Numbered from the stretch's first letter, positions 1-11,667 are shown. The stretch is 64,000 nt of DNA from Helicoverpa zea (GCF_022581195.2 NC_061473.1:2170001-2234000); one strand, 5' to 3'. Notes: generated by a model from the letters alone, not told the origin. A program made the numbers and translations.

Positions 1-43
1 TAACCAGATTTTGTTTCTCCCTGGAAAAAATATAAATTGGGCT

Positions 44-197
44 GATGAAAGGCTTCTTTTAGGGAGTTCCTGGTGGCCTAGTGGGTAAAGGACCAACCTC
101 TAAAGTACTGTACTGGTACTCAGCTGAATCCGGTTAGACTGGAAGCCGACCCCAACATGATTGGGAAAAAGGCTCGGAGGATGAAAGGCTTCTTTTA
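44..197 (+). repeat. Internally deleted tRNA-derived SINE with TSD
   Basis: A short SINE copy (62-179) is flanked by an 18-bp direct repeat GATGAAAGGCTTCTTTTA at 44-61 and 180-197. It keeps the tRNA-like head (GGTGGCCTAGTGGG, an A-box match) and the tail (GGTACTCAGCTGAATCC through GGGAAAAAGGCTCGGAG). It lacks the roughly 230-bp middle present in the full copy at 22924-23280, including the B box. The perfect TSD suggests it inserted as this short form or lost its middle afterwards. Confidence 0.8.
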
Positions 198-516
198 AAA
201 GTTAAGAATTAGGGTGCTTTTACGGTGTTTTCAGACATTTTTGGGATTGAAGTAAGGCGGTGGAGTTTTTTCAGTATTTTATGGATAGAGATTTGTCAAT
301 AACTACATAGTCCCGTTAAAAGAGCCAGACCTAAAAACGCGCTCGTATGAAAGCGCTGATCATATCGGTTATTGAGTATATTTTGAGTTTGGAATTTTGT
401 CAATATATCTTGTCCTGCGGTGAAAAGCGCGGTTAGTAGTAGTAATAGATAAGGTAGTTAGGTATGACTTTCGTGAAATAACCTACTTTAAGATAAAAAT
501 AACGAAATATACTTAC

Positions 517-649
517 AAACAGTCCTAACAGATAGTTTTCCAACAGTTTTCGCTTTGTCACTTTCAGCTTTAAGATTGGATATCTCTAGTGATACATGAG
601 GATCGTCTTCCGTCACAACTCTGAGCTTTGATAGATTCTTGCGCGCTTT
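517..649 (-). CDS. Sugar transporter exon 4 (central cytoplasmic loop)
   Basis: This exon follows a polypyrimidine/CAG acceptor (AG at 651-650) and ends before GTAAGT at 516-511. It adds 44 codons plus one base, beginning KARKNLSKLRVVTEDDPH and ending SVRTV. Read after exon 3 (...SPSYLVMVKKYE) it gives the charged stretch that follows the P-E-S-P-like motif in sugar porters, where an alpha-helical cytoplasmic loop joins helices 6 and 7. The phase (0 in, 1 out) matches exon 3. The open frame upstream of base 649 is intronic and translates the pyrimidine tract. The exon that should complete the split codon is not visible in bases 1-516, so it must lie outside the window. Confidence 0.75.
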
Positions 650-754
650 CTGAAAAAAAAATATAGAAAAAAAAGATAAGATAAAAATCCGGTTTGAAAA
701 GATTTTATATTTTAGTGTACGTAGTACTGGTAGTTGATAAAAAGGTGAAGGAAA

Positions 755-880
755 ACATCTTGAGGAAACCTGGACTATAAAGTCTGAAATCACCAACCCG
801 CATTGAGCAAGCGTGATGATTAATGCTCAATCCTTCTCTGTGTGAGAGGAGGCCTGTGCCCAGCAGTGGGACGATAAAAA
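755..880. repeat. Interspersed repeat fragment (CCCAGCAGTGGGA family)
   Basis: The segment runs from AACCTGGACTATAAAGTCTG through ACCAACCCGCATTGAGCAAG to GTGCCCAGCAGTGGGACG. The same sequence occurs inverted at 11513-11645 and in part at 23985-24095, so this is a dispersed repeat. I cannot tell whether it is a LINE 3' end or a separate SINE. Confidence 0.6.
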
Positions 881-1262
881 GACTGCAATAACAAACTGGT
901 CACTATCTTTATAGATAACAACTTGATTAAAAACCTGTATGTTATTCTGATATACATATACGCTATAATATTATTACCAGGTTGTATCGAAATCTGTTCA
1001 GCTGTTTGGGCATGCAGAACACTCTCAAAATCACAAACTTTCGCCTTTAAAATATTAGTGTGATTACAAAACAGTAGGTATTTGTAGAAGCATTCTACAA
1101 AAAAGTCATTTAAGTAGTAATAAATGTAGATTTCCCAAAGGGCGAGATAAAAGTGAGATCATGCCATGTAATTTAACTGGAAACTAACCACAGTTATTCA
1201 TAACAAACGAGGCAGACAGACGTATTTTTTAATGAAAATGAAATAACATTACAATTTTACAT

Positions 1263-1546
1263 AAAACAACAAGTGCGAGTCGAAATCACGCATGAAGGGT
1301 TTCATACCATTATTTAGGAAATGTGCAAAAAAATCACGTTTGCTGTATGGAAGCCCCCAAAATATTAATTTCATTTTAATTTTCAGTATTTGTTGTTATA
1401 GCGGCAACAAAAATACATCATCTGTGAAAATGTCAACTCTCTAACTATCACGGTTCATGAGATACAGCCTGGTGACAGACGGACGGACGGACAGAGGAGC
1501 GAAAACTATAGGGTCTTGTTTTACCCTTTGGGTACGGAACCCTAAA
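1263..1546 (-). repeat. GGGTTCCGTA...CTTGGCCGG-type repeat
   Basis: On the minus strand this copy begins AGGGTTCCGTACCCAAAGGG, has a (GTCC)n tract followed by CACCAGGCTGTATCTCATGA, and closes near GACTCGCACTTGTTG. The same framing ends occur at 10594-11165 and 44672-44992, with a fragment at 6330-6445. No coding capacity is seen. Confidence 0.65.
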
Positions 1547-2135
1547 AAGTATAAAAAGGCTTTTAAATGGGTGAGAATTTAATAAGAAGGTTTTCAAAAA
1601 GAACCTGTAGTTAAGTTAAAAAAATAACCAAAGAAGTTTAATTACCATGGAAGAGACAATTGTAACAAAAACTTTTTTAAGGGTATTTTTTTTTACTTTT
1701 TACGTTTCTTTTTTAACTTTTGAAAAGATACGAACTTTGTGATTGTTACGTGACGTGATTTTTATGATAAAACCAGTGTTTCCAAATTTTCAGGCTTTGG
1801 TTTGTTTATTTTGTTTATTACGCTTTCAAGGTAAAACGGCTGTACGGATTAAAATGTGTATGTAAAATACCTATATAAAGGTAGTAGTATCCCGAATGGA
1901 TATACCTAGGTTACTTGATCTACTTATCAGAGTGCAGGATGCTAAAGAAGGACGAAATATTGCGTAAACTCAGATTATGAAGAGGTTTTCTTTTCTTGTT
2001 TGTTTATTTCGTATAGCCTCCGAAACTATTGAACCGATTTAAATGATTATTTAATTTTCACTGTTAGGAAGCTACACTATCTCCGAGTGACATAGGCTAT
2101 ATTTTTATCCGGATATGTATGGAAAAAAGATTTTA

Positions 2136-2330
2136 GAAAGAAAGAAAGAAAATAAGTTTTATTGCGCAAAATATAAGACGCATAAATGCCCTTAACAAAA
2201 TGAGCATAACATGGATAAAAAGAACATAAAACAAATTTAAGGGAAAATATGCTTCCTAAAGCGCGCAATACGGCCTTCGCTCAGCATAATGCTGCAACCC
2301 GTAACGAGACAGAGTCACAGCGCTGGTTTT
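2136..2330 (-). mobile_element. LINE 3' end with (TTTC)n tail
   Basis: Read on the minus strand the segment ends in AATAAAACTTATTTTC followed by a TTTC microsatellite. This is the arrangement of LINEs whose 3' tails are short tandem repeats. There is no reverse transcriptase reading frame, so only the 3' untranslated end is present. The boundary near 2330 is a guess. Confidence 0.4.
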
Positions 2331-3349
2331 CAGCGATAGCCGGTGCTACCGCGATGACGTCAACCGCGATGACGTTTAGAAATGTTATTTTTTAGAAAAA
2401 TTAAAATAATCCGTGGGGCCAATTTATTTTTTAGAAGAATGAAGTGCTACTATTGTTCTGAATAAATAAACAATACGCCACTATTAAAAGCAAATTCAAT
2501 TTAAAATCAATACAAGAGTTACCTTTGTGCAAACAGCAGTAAGTGCATTCCGATCACGTTGCTCCGACTGCATCTACAGTGCAATGCAGAGGATCAGTGC
2601 AATTGTATTTATTTGTATTTGTATTGATTTTTTTTTATTTTGTTGTGGTTTTATACGTTGTTTTTACGAGTGGCTGTGTGATTTTTAAGATATAAATAAA
2701 ATTCGTGCTCACATTGGTAATATTTATCCACCGTTAATTAGGTATATTATTAAGGCAATTTGAAGATTTTTAAGGAATTCTCACATTGTATATTTATGCT
2801 TAGTTATGTGGAATAGTTTAAGAATTATTAATTTTATTAAAATCACTCTGATTTTTATCATATTTTTGTGATAATGACGATGAGATAAATTATATTTTAT
2901 TTTAACCAGATAACCAGATCTGTTTAGTGTTAATTACCAAAGTAACCATTTACTTCATTTACTATTTAAATTAACACCATTTACTATTCTTTGAATGGCA
3001 TATTTTTAGACTCTATTTGTAAAGAACAAGTTATTTTCCTAGAACGAACTAAAAATATACTGATGTTTAACATATTGTGTTAATTATTTAGAGCTAAGAT
3101 GTTAATTGAGAACTCGCTGTAACCCAATTATGTATTATAAATATTTCATTTGATAGTTAGTCACATGTATTTGAGGACCTATTTAGGTACTCTATTGTAA
3201 CTAGAGAAAAATCTACATATATAAATCCAATTTTATAACCATATTCTGCCATATTCAGACTCTTTAATTCTATACTGATGCTAGCTTCTGCCAGCGGTTT
3301 CACCGGCGTCCGGACCCGGGTAGAAAGTAACCTATAATTTCCTCGATAA

Positions 3350-3940
3350 ATGGGCTATCTAACGAGTGAAAAAAACAAAAAAAACTTAAATCAGTTTGCT
3401 GTTAAAAGTGATATACATTCCATTAATACAAGAAACAAGCACAAACTAGTAGTTCCGAGATTCAGATTAACGAAATCGAATAAATCGTTTTTAGGGAACT
3501 GTGTCCGTTTTTACAACAAGCTGCCTAAGTGTGTAACCGATCTCACGGATATAAAATTTAAGAACACTGTGAAATCCACCCTAATTAAAAAAGCTTATTA
3601 TAAAATTCAAGACTTCGTTGACGATAAAGATATTTTATGGCGATAACTCATCTCTCCATGTGTGGCTTCCCTGGCAATTAAACGTCTTTTTCTTTTCTCT
3701 TTGGATTGTATTGATTCACTGTTATCTTTCAGTTGCATTGTATAATTTTATCAGCTTACTATTTTTATGTTTATTGTTGTGAGAATATTTGTGAAAATTT
3801 TACTTTTAAAAGTGTCTATGGAGTTTCTTGCCGGCTCTTCTCCATGAGACCAACTTTTTGGAACCGTGCAATTAATTAATTTGACGTTTCATAGGAGCCT
3901 GCAAAGGCCTATTTGAAATAAAAACAATTTTTTTTTTTTT
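3350..3940 (+). pseudogene. Jockey/CR1-like LINE, 3' end of ORF2 plus 3' UTR
   Basis: Codons 3350-3646 encode 98 residues matching the C-terminus of Jockey/CR1-type ORF2 proteins. Key parts are DIHSINTRNKHKLVVPRFRL, the FYNKLP motif and a closing YYKIQDFVDDKDILW. The minus-strand LINE at 40133-41030 ends with a similar YNKLP...YYSINEYMNDKDI. The following 3' UTR has TTTCTTGCCGGCTCTTCTCC and AAAGGCCTATTTGAAATAAA, shared with the fragment at 34225-34345. An in-frame TAA just upstream of the ATG shows that the copy is 5'-truncated near 3350-3360; the ATG is probably not a real start. Confidence 0.7.
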
Positions 3941-4177
3941 TTTTTGAGTGTTGCAAGCTTTTCTACCCAAGGTTAGCTCGCTAAAGCAAACTAGCTCTAC
4001 AGCATTATAATATTAGAATAGATTGCATAGACGAAAGATTTGTATGTTTGGCTGTTGATACACTAGAACGCTACTGGAGACATTTTACATTTCTTTTAAC
4101 ACTAAAACGAATTTACGCTTCTATCTAATTCAAAAACTACCAAAGTTCTCAAATTAGAATTCTTAAAAAAAACTCAC

Positions 4178-4489
4178 CTCATATTTCTTCACCATCACCA
4201 AATAACTAGGGCTTTCCACCATCATCAGTATCGATAAAAATTGCACCATCACTAGTCCAAGTATTAGGTACAACCTCACTTCTATCGATATAATTTTCGT
4301 CATGTACCCAGCTGTTGTCATGGCCATCATGAGAGTTAGGGAGAAACCTCTTAATGTCGTGATCTCCCGAAGGTAGATTGGTAGAACAGTGAATAGTCCC
4401 CCTGAGGAAATTCCTGAGAGTATGTGTAAGACAATTTCTATGGGGTACATATTGTTTTTGTTGAGTAGGAAGTGTGGTATTAAGGTTAT
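4178..4489 (-). CDS. Sugar transporter exon 3 (helices 3-6)
   Basis: This exon of 104 codons (residues 103-206 of the joined protein) lies between a TTATTTCCAG acceptor (AG at 4491-4490) and a GAG|GTGAGT donor at 4177, phase 0 at both ends. It carries helix 4 with SGGLFTVLPIYLREIT followed by LRG. This is the sugar-porter signature in which P-x-Y-x-x-E-I precedes an R-G pair (E144, R149, G150). Helices 5 and 6 follow. The exon ends in VESPSYL, the counterpart of the conserved P-E-S-P-R-W/Y-L motif after helix 6. The leading V instead of P and the S in place of R are departures from the usual motif. The family call is strong; substrate specificity cannot be read from it. Confidence 0.85.
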
Positions 4490-4669
4490 CTGGAAATAAA
4501 AAAAAAGAGATTAGATATTGACCGGTAGAGAACAGCTGAGACGCTAAGTCCGCCATTGTATTGTATGAGCATTTAAATAAAGAAATAAATATCTTAAAAT
4601 TTTTAGATCAATAATAGCTAGTGAATTATAGGTCAAGACGTTAATATGAGTACAGCAAAGTCCTTACAG

Positions 4670-4785
4670 CCTTTTCACACTGGCAGATTTCCTGCGCGCT
4701 GTCATTCGCTACGTACAATTCGGAAATGTCACTCGGTTTTTCCTTTCGGAAAATTCGCCCGTGTAAAGCCCGTGTGTGAGTCAGA
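4670..4785. repeat. Possible MITE with imperfect inverted ends
   Basis: The left end CCTTTTCACACTGGCAGATT resembles the reverse complement of the right end (GAAAATTCGCCCGTGTAAAG) over about 20 bases with several mismatches. No convincing target duplication was found, so the call is tentative. Confidence 0.3.
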
Positions 4786-5194
4786 CAATAAGTTAAATGT
4801 GCAAACATAAAGGATATTCTTGTTTACTCATATTAAGTTTTGTATATTAATCTTGGAGCTCTTATATTAAAACAATCCCTTTTTTAAGTACTAAACATAT
4901 CACAAAAGTAAAATAAATTGAGCCTCAAAATAAACTACACCCCCGCATCCATTTCACAACATCAATATAAATTGACCTTGAAAATAAACTAGCATATTGA
5001 TCAACGCAGTTAGTTTAATTCTTAATTCTCAAAACCTTAAGCATTAAAAATTGCACTTGCAATAAAGCCGTACATAAATCTCGACCGTAATGACTCTAAA
5101 GACATAAACTGGCTATCAAATGCTAATTGAATTCATTAATCTAACGATAGCAATTCAGATGTTCAGTCTGAACACGGAGTAAGAAAAGACATTG

Positions 5195-5510
5195 AAGATG
5201 CTGTATAAGGTAAGTAGGTCAGGCCTTCTTGTACTTCAAATAAAGTAAGGTAAGCGTGATCAAAACGATCAGTTACTAGAAAGCTAACGAGTTGTTTGGA
5301 TTATTTAATTTTGAGATACCTGTCAAAGATACGGCTCGATTGATTGGTGGTTTGGTTTAAAAATGAGCGTTTTCCAAAGAAGACGTAAATGGGCGTAGCC
5401 AGTAAGCGAACATTCACATTTTGGCGCACTATTTTCTTAGGAGATTTCGCATTATGACATCACCGCTGGTCATTTTGTGCTTTATGAGTCTGAAGCATGA
5501 CATGGAACGC
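5195..5510 (+). repeat. Dispersed repeat (GGTAGGTCAGG...GCGTTATGACATC family)
   Basis: The segment starts GGTAAGTAGGTCAGGCCTTC and ends GGAGATTTCGCATTATGACA followed by TCACCGCTGGTCATTTTGTG. The same order of blocks recurs at 43335-43745 and 45370-45670. It is non-coding and of unknown class. Confidence 0.6.
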
Positions 5511-6329
5511 GAACGCCTCTTTAGTTCTATTACTTTACTCCCTACCATATTTTACTCTCGTATAAGAAGACGCCTGACCACCTACCTCATGGCATCTCCA
5601 CTATCTTTCCTACCTCCATGTGTCTGAAGCAGGCCTTAAGTTTTACGAGTCCCTAGACACATTGCAACGCCATTACAGACTAATTTTAATGTTAAAACTA
5701 CGTTACTGTGAATAAAATAGTCATAAAAGATTTTTGGGGAAAGGTGAACGGTAAAATACTAGGGTTGTGACATTGTCGATAATTTTGATATCGATAATGA
5801 TGTCTTAAATTAGCTAAATCATCGCCAGTAATTTATAGTATATCATATTCTAGCCAACAATTTTTCGCAAAAATTACTTTGTTTTGTCGATGATTTTTCT
5901 ATGCACTACAGTTTATTCTACTAAGTAACATTACGTGAACTAAGTAAGACCTATTAAAAACCTCATAAAGTTGTTCAAGCATTAAAGAATATTGAATGTA
6001 TGTTACAGATAATGACGATTTCAACTGAATTACAGTAGGTATTTGTTGCATTGACTAGATCAACTGATCCTTTTCAGATTAATTAATCTATTGGAGCCTA
6101 TAATTGGGTACAATCAAGTACAATTAGAATTAATTATAGCTTGCTCAGTATCGTTAATTGATCCACTAATAATGTTATCGATAAGGCCGTATTGTTTGAG
6201 TAATGTACAACACTATGGGGATTACGGATCAAACAAGGTTTTATGATACTTTTAATATTTGGTGGTAAGTGGACACCTATCTTTTAAGTAAATTAACATA
6301 TTTTTATCAAGTTCATTGCCTTACTAGAA

Positions 6330-6445
6330 ATAAAGTGAAAATTTCAACTGACTAACTATTCTCGTTCATATGACTGACAAACGGACTGCTAAATCCATGA
6401 ATAGGGTCCCGTTTTACTCTTTTGGTACGAAGCCCTGAAAAAGAA
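6330..6445 (-). repeat. Fragment of GGGTTCCGTA-type repeat
   Basis: A diverged minus-strand fragment holding the first block of the repeat (AATAGGGTCCCGTTTTACTC and TTGGTACGAAGCCCTGAAAA). It lacks the CTTGGCCGG end. Confidence 0.5.
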
Positions 6446-6693
6446 TATTTACTTTTCACAATGGACCTGAGCGTAATTGTACGTTTCAAAATTCTTTAAA
6501 AAAGACAAACGTGACTCATGAAAAATCTCCAAAATAAAGTGGTCAATTTTTCAAAGAAGTTAACAATACTAAATATTATCTTACCTAATCTAAAACCTAA
6601 TCTAAATAAAAAATATTCCGTCAAAAACTCCTCCTGATCGTATGGATCAGCTAGTTTAGAGTTATATGGAAAAAAGCTAAAAATTCTACTCAC

Positions 6694-6899
6694 CCCTTGC
6701 ACCATACTAACAAGGAACACCCCACTCATTCTACCATAAGCATCTATAATATAACACATGACCGGCGCCGATGCGCCCGCGCCGACCACCATGGCCGCCG
6801 TCGTCCATTGCGTACCATTGTGGCTGACGAAGTTACCCGAGTGCGCGGAGGACGACAGCATTGTGGTTTCCACTCCGTTCGTGAAGAATGGTATGTTTA
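6694..6899 (-). CDS. Sugar transporter exon 2 (helices 1-2)
   Basis: The exon follows a TCGTTTACAG acceptor (AG at 6901-6900) and ends at CAAGGG before GTGAGT at 6693. Its first two bases (TA) complete the split codon left by exon 1 (G), giving valine 34. The next 68 codons encode NIPFFTNGVETTMLSSS, a QWTTAAMVVGAGASAPVMCY helix, and then IIDAYGRMSG. The D-x-x-G-R motif (D86, G89, R90) between helices 2 and 3 is the classic MFS loop motif of sugar porters. The exon exits in phase 0, matching exon 3. No in-frame ATG near its 5' end is needed, because exon 1 supplies the start. Confidence 0.8.
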
Positions 6900-8170
6900 C
6901 TGTAAACGATGATAAGAGAATTTAATAGTGTTCCTGGTGTCCATAACGTAGGAATGTTTCACCGTATTTTTAATTAAATATTTGTATTTTTCAGATCATC
7001 AAATGATGACACGTTTGGAGAAAAGTGGAATGGAGTTTCAGACTTTTAAGCTAAACTACAAATGTTCTTTTTGGAGCCCTTTTCTAGTTTCCCATATTTT
7101 TTTTTCAGAGTATTTGTACTTGAATGTTTATTTGTTATCGAGTTTTTCTTTGATATGGGAGTAATTTTGTCAAATCTGTTTTTTTAATAGATTTTTCAAC
7201 CTTATCACAATAGTGGAAGGTTGATGTTCGACTGGTAAAATTTGATAGATTCGACTGACCTGGACTGTACCTAAGTAGGATAATGAGTTTCTTTTTCAAG
7301 GAATTTGTTTAAGGACATTATGAATTATTGTTTGCTGGTTTTCCTGTCTGGTTGTCTGGCTAATTTGTTTGTAAAACATTTAAATATGAATGGCATAGTA
7401 TTTGTTATGACTCCTTGTTCTACTAAGTCAAAGTAAAACATTTTATGACAGAATGACAAACAGTTTCGAATACGTGCTAACTTGCACACAAATATTGAAA
7501 TCTGTAAACCAACAAAGTGATTCAGATGTTAAGTTTTAACTATGATTACATGTCTTATCAAGATTTTTCTCCATAGTTAAGAATATATCAACAGTGAGCG
7601 TTTTGTGGATTTTATGAGTAAAGATTTATATTTGTGCCTGATGTTACTTGAATTAAAGAGAGAAGGACATTAAATATGAGGCTGCTTTTTAAACGGATGA
7701 TAACTGTAATTCTGTTAAGGACGCGAGTTTGACCGCGGATGGTAGCTGATATAAGTCATAAAATTATTTGTTTTATTTAACAGTTTATGTACACAGTTGA
7801 TGAGACAGGATACAAAGTACATTAGTAATAACAATAAAGTTCAAAGGCACTACACCACTTATTTCTTAAGAAATCTTTTCCAGTAGGCCCTTTGTTGAAA
7901 TATAATAAACACTATCTCTTTTAAATATGACTTTAAAAACCCGTCACCTTCTTTGAAATAAATCATAGCTACACAGTTTTTAATTTGGTCATGCACAATT
8001 AAACTTCTCTGTAAAATTAATTGAATTTATTATGAGATGAAAATTAGCATTTTACGACATTGCAGAAAATATTATTATATTATTTAATTTAATTAATCAA
8101 AACGGCTGGTTGACGCTTCGCGTGACCCAAGGGCTGGCATGGCAAAGACTACCTTGGACCAAGATATTGT

Positions 8171-8388
8171 ATAACAGTGCCATCTTTTTTTTTCGTCAGC
8201 AAAAATCATCAAATGACCCCTCCCGCTGTGGCTTAGCAGCGGTGAGGGAGTGTCAGACTTTTACTGACTAAAAACTGTCGTGTTCCGTCGTAGGCCTTTT
8301 CTGTACCAGGGCCGCGGTAACTCTTTTGACCAATCCCGCAGCCCCAGCGGGCTTTGTCCTACTGGGCCCCGCTAATAACAGTGCCATC
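8171..8388 (-). mobile_element. R1-type LINE 3'-end copy with 14-bp TSD
   Basis: The insert 8185-8374 is a minus-strand copy of the 3' UTR of the R1-type element at 24110-30201. It has an A tail, an ACCCCTCCCGCTGTGG block, AGTCAGTAAAAGTCTGACAC (reading the minus strand) and the hairpin block with CCGCGGCCC. It is flanked by ATAACAGTGCCATC at 8171-8184 and 8375-8388. This copy starts slightly upstream of the hairpin and lies inside intron 1. Confidence 0.85.
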
Positions 8389-8844
8389 ATATGTGGAAAT
8401 GTTGCTAATCTTTTGGGCATGCTCTTGGTTGACAGCAAGAAAAGGATTTTTTTGATTTATCAACCTTATTAGAGTAAATGGTTTTAGTTTGGAATGCTGG
8501 ATCTAAGTTTCTGAGTTTGAAATGCGACCTTTAAGTAAGAACACGTCCTCTAGTAATTCATTCAGTATTGCCATTAATCTTCAAGTCAATTGACTACCGT
8601 TGTTAATCAAGAAAACTATAAGTCTTATCTTTAGAAATCTGTCACAAATGTGGTCAAACCACGCTTCTATTATTTACGGATTTACAACTACGTTTGTGAA
8701 TGCGTGAATCACAGGATTGACTATTCACGATTTACTGATAATGTAACGAATGTTTCTATAGGCGAAGTTCCGGGCTGACCTATCTATCCGTTGATTTTCG
8801 ATTGGATATTGAATTTTGACATTTCATCCATATAATATACTACT

Positions 8845-8980
8845 AGCTTTCCGCCCGTGCCTTCACCCGCGTCCCGAGATAACTATCCTATGCCTTTTTC
8901 CGGGGCTAAGCTATCTCCCCTCTAATTTTCAGCTTAAACGGTTCATCTATTCTTCAGGTATAAAATGTGTAACTAACACG
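8845..8980 (+). repeat. Dispersed repeat fragment (CTAGCTTTCCGCCCGTG)
   Basis: The segment CTAGCTTTCCGCCCGTGCCT followed by TCACCCGCGTCCCGAG belongs to a dispersed family. Its blocks (CTAGCTGT...CGGTTTCACCC, ATAGCCTATGT, AGTAGTTCCGACGGG) recur near 2060, 3290, 17880, 32265, 42050 and 44050. Each occurrence here is short and non-coding. Confidence 0.45.
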
Positions 8981-10079
8981 GCTTCTTTTATGTACATACA
9001 TAGATGATGTCAAATACTCTCGAATCACAAAACAAGATTGTTGCAGATTTTCGCAATAAATCTTTTTACATTAATTTTGAAACTAATTGGAATTCAAGAA
9101 ACGTGTGTTCTCCGCGAAAAAGACCTACTTATTAAAATGAATTACTACAAATCATCAAAATAAATAAATCTACGTTAATAACACAAACGCGTCCCCACAT
9201 CCTCGTCTACACAGAATATTATTCTCCCTTAATAAACAGCTTAGCGTGGCTGCGAGCTCTTTGACTATGTACACGAAAATTCCTAGAAATACCTGAACAC
9301 ATTTACGTTGTTTACTGGCACTGTTTAGTCTGTTTATGAGAGAATTGAGAGATAACATAGGGCGATGGTGGGCCATTTTAAGCAATGACTTCTCTTAGTT
9401 AGGGAACTAGCTATTCCCACTAGTGTACTGTAGGAACTACTTCTCGCATACAGATAAAAAGTAGTCTATGTTCCTACTCAGATTCTAGACTACCAACGAA
9501 CCAAATTTTTATTTAAATTAACTGTGTAGTTTTGGCATGGAAGCGCAACAAAAAAAAAACGATTGTTTATTTTATTTTATGAAAGAAAATAATATAACTA
9601 CGGACTCGCCCCGGCTTCCATTGGCATCCATTTAGAACAATGGTAACAAAATCCGAATTTGAACGCTGAAACGGATGAGCCGATTGTGATGAAAGGTCAC
9701 ATGGCGATAGGTGGGCTACCCTATAGATGACGATGGGTTTTGCGGTTTTATCCGGATGCGGGAAGTATGTATCTGCTTCGTTTTCCTGTAGTCGTGGACA
9801 TCAGAATAATCTAGTTTTATATATGAGACTACAACCTTCGGGTTTTATGTTAAATACCTCTAAAATATTAATAGGAGGGTACAGAGTTTTTACGGCTACT
9901 AAAATTTTGTTTGAATATGTATGAAAAATTATGACACACTCTTACAAAAGTTGAATGAGTGCTAAAATTTTATGAAATATTTTCAACGCAGATATCAACA
10001 CCAACGGTCAGGGTGACTTTAAAAATAGCTTAAAGTTACTTTTCTGATACCAGCTACTGTCGCAGTTGACTATTATCAC

Positions 10080-10255
10080 ACGTCAGCACATGCCTGCTAG
10101 GGCTGCGGAATTGTTCGAAAGAGTTACGGCAGCCCTGATACATAAAGGGCTTACGAAGGTACATGGTGGGTTTTAATCAGTAAGAGTCTGACACTCCCTC
10201 ACGCTGCACCCATAACATAGGACATTTAATGATTTAGCACAAAAAAATACGACAT
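10080..10255 (+). mobile_element. Old R1-type LINE 3'-end copy
   Basis: It begins at AGGGCTGCGGAATTGTTCGA, continues through TACATAAAGGGCTTACGAAG and CAGTAAGAGTCTGACACTCC, and ends in an A-rich tail. It differs from the young copies at many sites. The stem of the leading hairpin is fully Watson-Crick here (GGGCTGC with GCAGCCC). No TSD was identified. Confidence 0.7.
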
Positions 10256-10593
10256 GCAAAATATGACGCATGTGCCACGCGGGATGTCGTGTCTGTGTCC
10301 AAGGTGTACCTTAAGACAATGTATTAACGATCCTACTTCTAAGCTGCACATGTATTTTATTACTTCCTTTGTGATTTTTCTTCTATGTACATTGTTTTAT
10401 TTTATTATAGTGTGTTCTATGAACATGCTGCCTCATACAAATAAAACAAAGATAATCCTATCTGTTAAGACTGAAGTAATTGTATGTTCCTATCTTAAAT
10501 ACACAATGTTGCAGCTTCTTTCATATAGATAAAGATAATATATCCAAACAATATACTAAAGACCCTTCGTAGCAAGCAGATTTTGCTAGAGGT

Positions 10594-11165
10594 ATTTTTA
10601 GGGTTCCGTAGCCAAAATGGCAAAAACGGAACCCTTATAGTTTCGTCATGTCCGTCTGTCCGTCTGTCCGTCTGTCCGTCTGTCACAGCCGATTTACTCG
10701 GAAACTATAAGTACTACAGTGATGAAATTTGATGGGAATATGTGTTGTATGAACCGCTACAAAAATATGACACTAAATAGTAAAAAAAAGAATTGGGGGT
10801 GGGGCCCCCCATACATGTAACTGAGGGATGAAATTTTTTTTTTCGATGTACATACCCGTGTGGGGTATCAATGGAAAGGTCTTTTAAAATGATATAAAGT
10901 TTTCTAAAAAACATTTTTCTTAAAGTGAACGGTTTTTGAGATATCAGCTCTCAAAGTCGTAAAAAGTATGTCCCCCCCCCCCTCTATTTTTATAACTACG
11001 GGGTATAAAATTCTAAAAAAAATAGAGGTGATGCATGCTAATTAACTCTTTCAACGATTTTTGGTTTGATCAAAGTATCTCTTATAGTTTTTGAGATAGG
11101 TTGATTTAACTGTAATTTACGGAACCCTTCGTGCACGAGTCCGACTCGCACTTGGCCGGTTTTTT
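10594..11165 (+). repeat. Long GGGTTCCGTA...CTTGGCCGG repeat
   Basis: The copy begins AGGGTTCCGTAGCCAAAATG, contains five tandem GTCCGTCT-like units near 10650, and ends GAGTCCGACTCGCACTTGGC followed by CGG and a T-run. It is the longest copy in the window. The two ends are not clear inverted repeats and no protein is encoded. I recognise it only as a common lepidopteran-style dispersed repeat. Confidence 0.65.
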
Positions 11166-11512
11166 TTATATAAAACTAAATAAAACAAAAGTTACTTGAT
11201 TCCTATTTGAATGAAGTAAAAAAAAACTAGGTTTACGAAACAATACAGAATGTCTGAAGTTTCAAACTAAGATATAAACAATCCAATTATAATCTTGCTT
11301 GCTAAAAATACAAACATCCGAATTGAGAATAATCTTTATTGGAAGTCGATTAAAAATAACAACTGTCTTATTTATTTAACCCCTTTGAAATAGGAATACC
11401 GTAAACAAAATCAGTTAGCACTTACAAATAAAAAAAAAAAACAATACAAACATTTTTTTGGTCTTTCCTCACTTAGAAACAACAATATTTACATAACACT
11501 GTTACAGCCTTT

Positions 11513-11645
11513 TGTTACAGCCCACTGCTGAGCACAGGCCTCCTCTCACATGGAGCAAGATTGAGCATTAATCACCACGCTTGCTCAATGCGGGTTGGTG
11601 ATTTCAGACTATACATATATTAGGTAGTCCAGGTTTCCTTAAGAT
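11513..11645. repeat. Interspersed repeat fragment (CCCACTGCTGAGCACAGG)
   Basis: It runs from CAGCCCACTGCTGAGCACAG through CACCACGCTTGCTCAATGCG to TTAGGTAGTCCAGGTTTCCT. It is the reverse-complement counterpart of 755-880, with the same blocks in the same relative order. Confidence 0.6.
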
Positions 11646-11667
11646 GTGATGATAATAAGTGTCCATT

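Larger units (their letters stand above)
650..4177 (-). other. Sugar transporter intron 3 (repeat-rich)
   Basis: An intron of about 3.5 kb between exons 3 and 4. It holds a CCCAGCAGTGGG-family fragment, a GGGTTCCGTA-family element, a LINE 3' end in minus orientation and the 3' end of a Jockey/CR1-like LINE. The rest is AT-rich sequence in which I see no further exon. Confidence 0.65.
4490..6693 (-). other. Sugar transporter intron 2
   Basis: About 2.2 kb between exons 2 and 3. It contains a possible short inverted-repeat element (4670-4785), one copy of a repeat also found at 43.3 and 45.4 kb, and a GGGTTCCGTA-family fragment. No additional exon was recognised. Confidence 0.7.

Noticed and set aside
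488..796. Single-exon 102-codon gene at the left edge
   Set aside because: Only 649-517 is coding; the rest of the frame is intron translation across a pyrimidine tract and the donor.
3350..3646. 98-codon frame as a host gene
   Set aside because: It matches the LINE ORF2 C-terminus, an in-frame stop precedes its ATG, and the LINE 3' UTR follows it.
4206..4556. 116-codon minus-strand frame overlapping exon 3
   Set aside because: It is the alternate frame of the transporter exon and lacks hydrophobic or conserved motifs.
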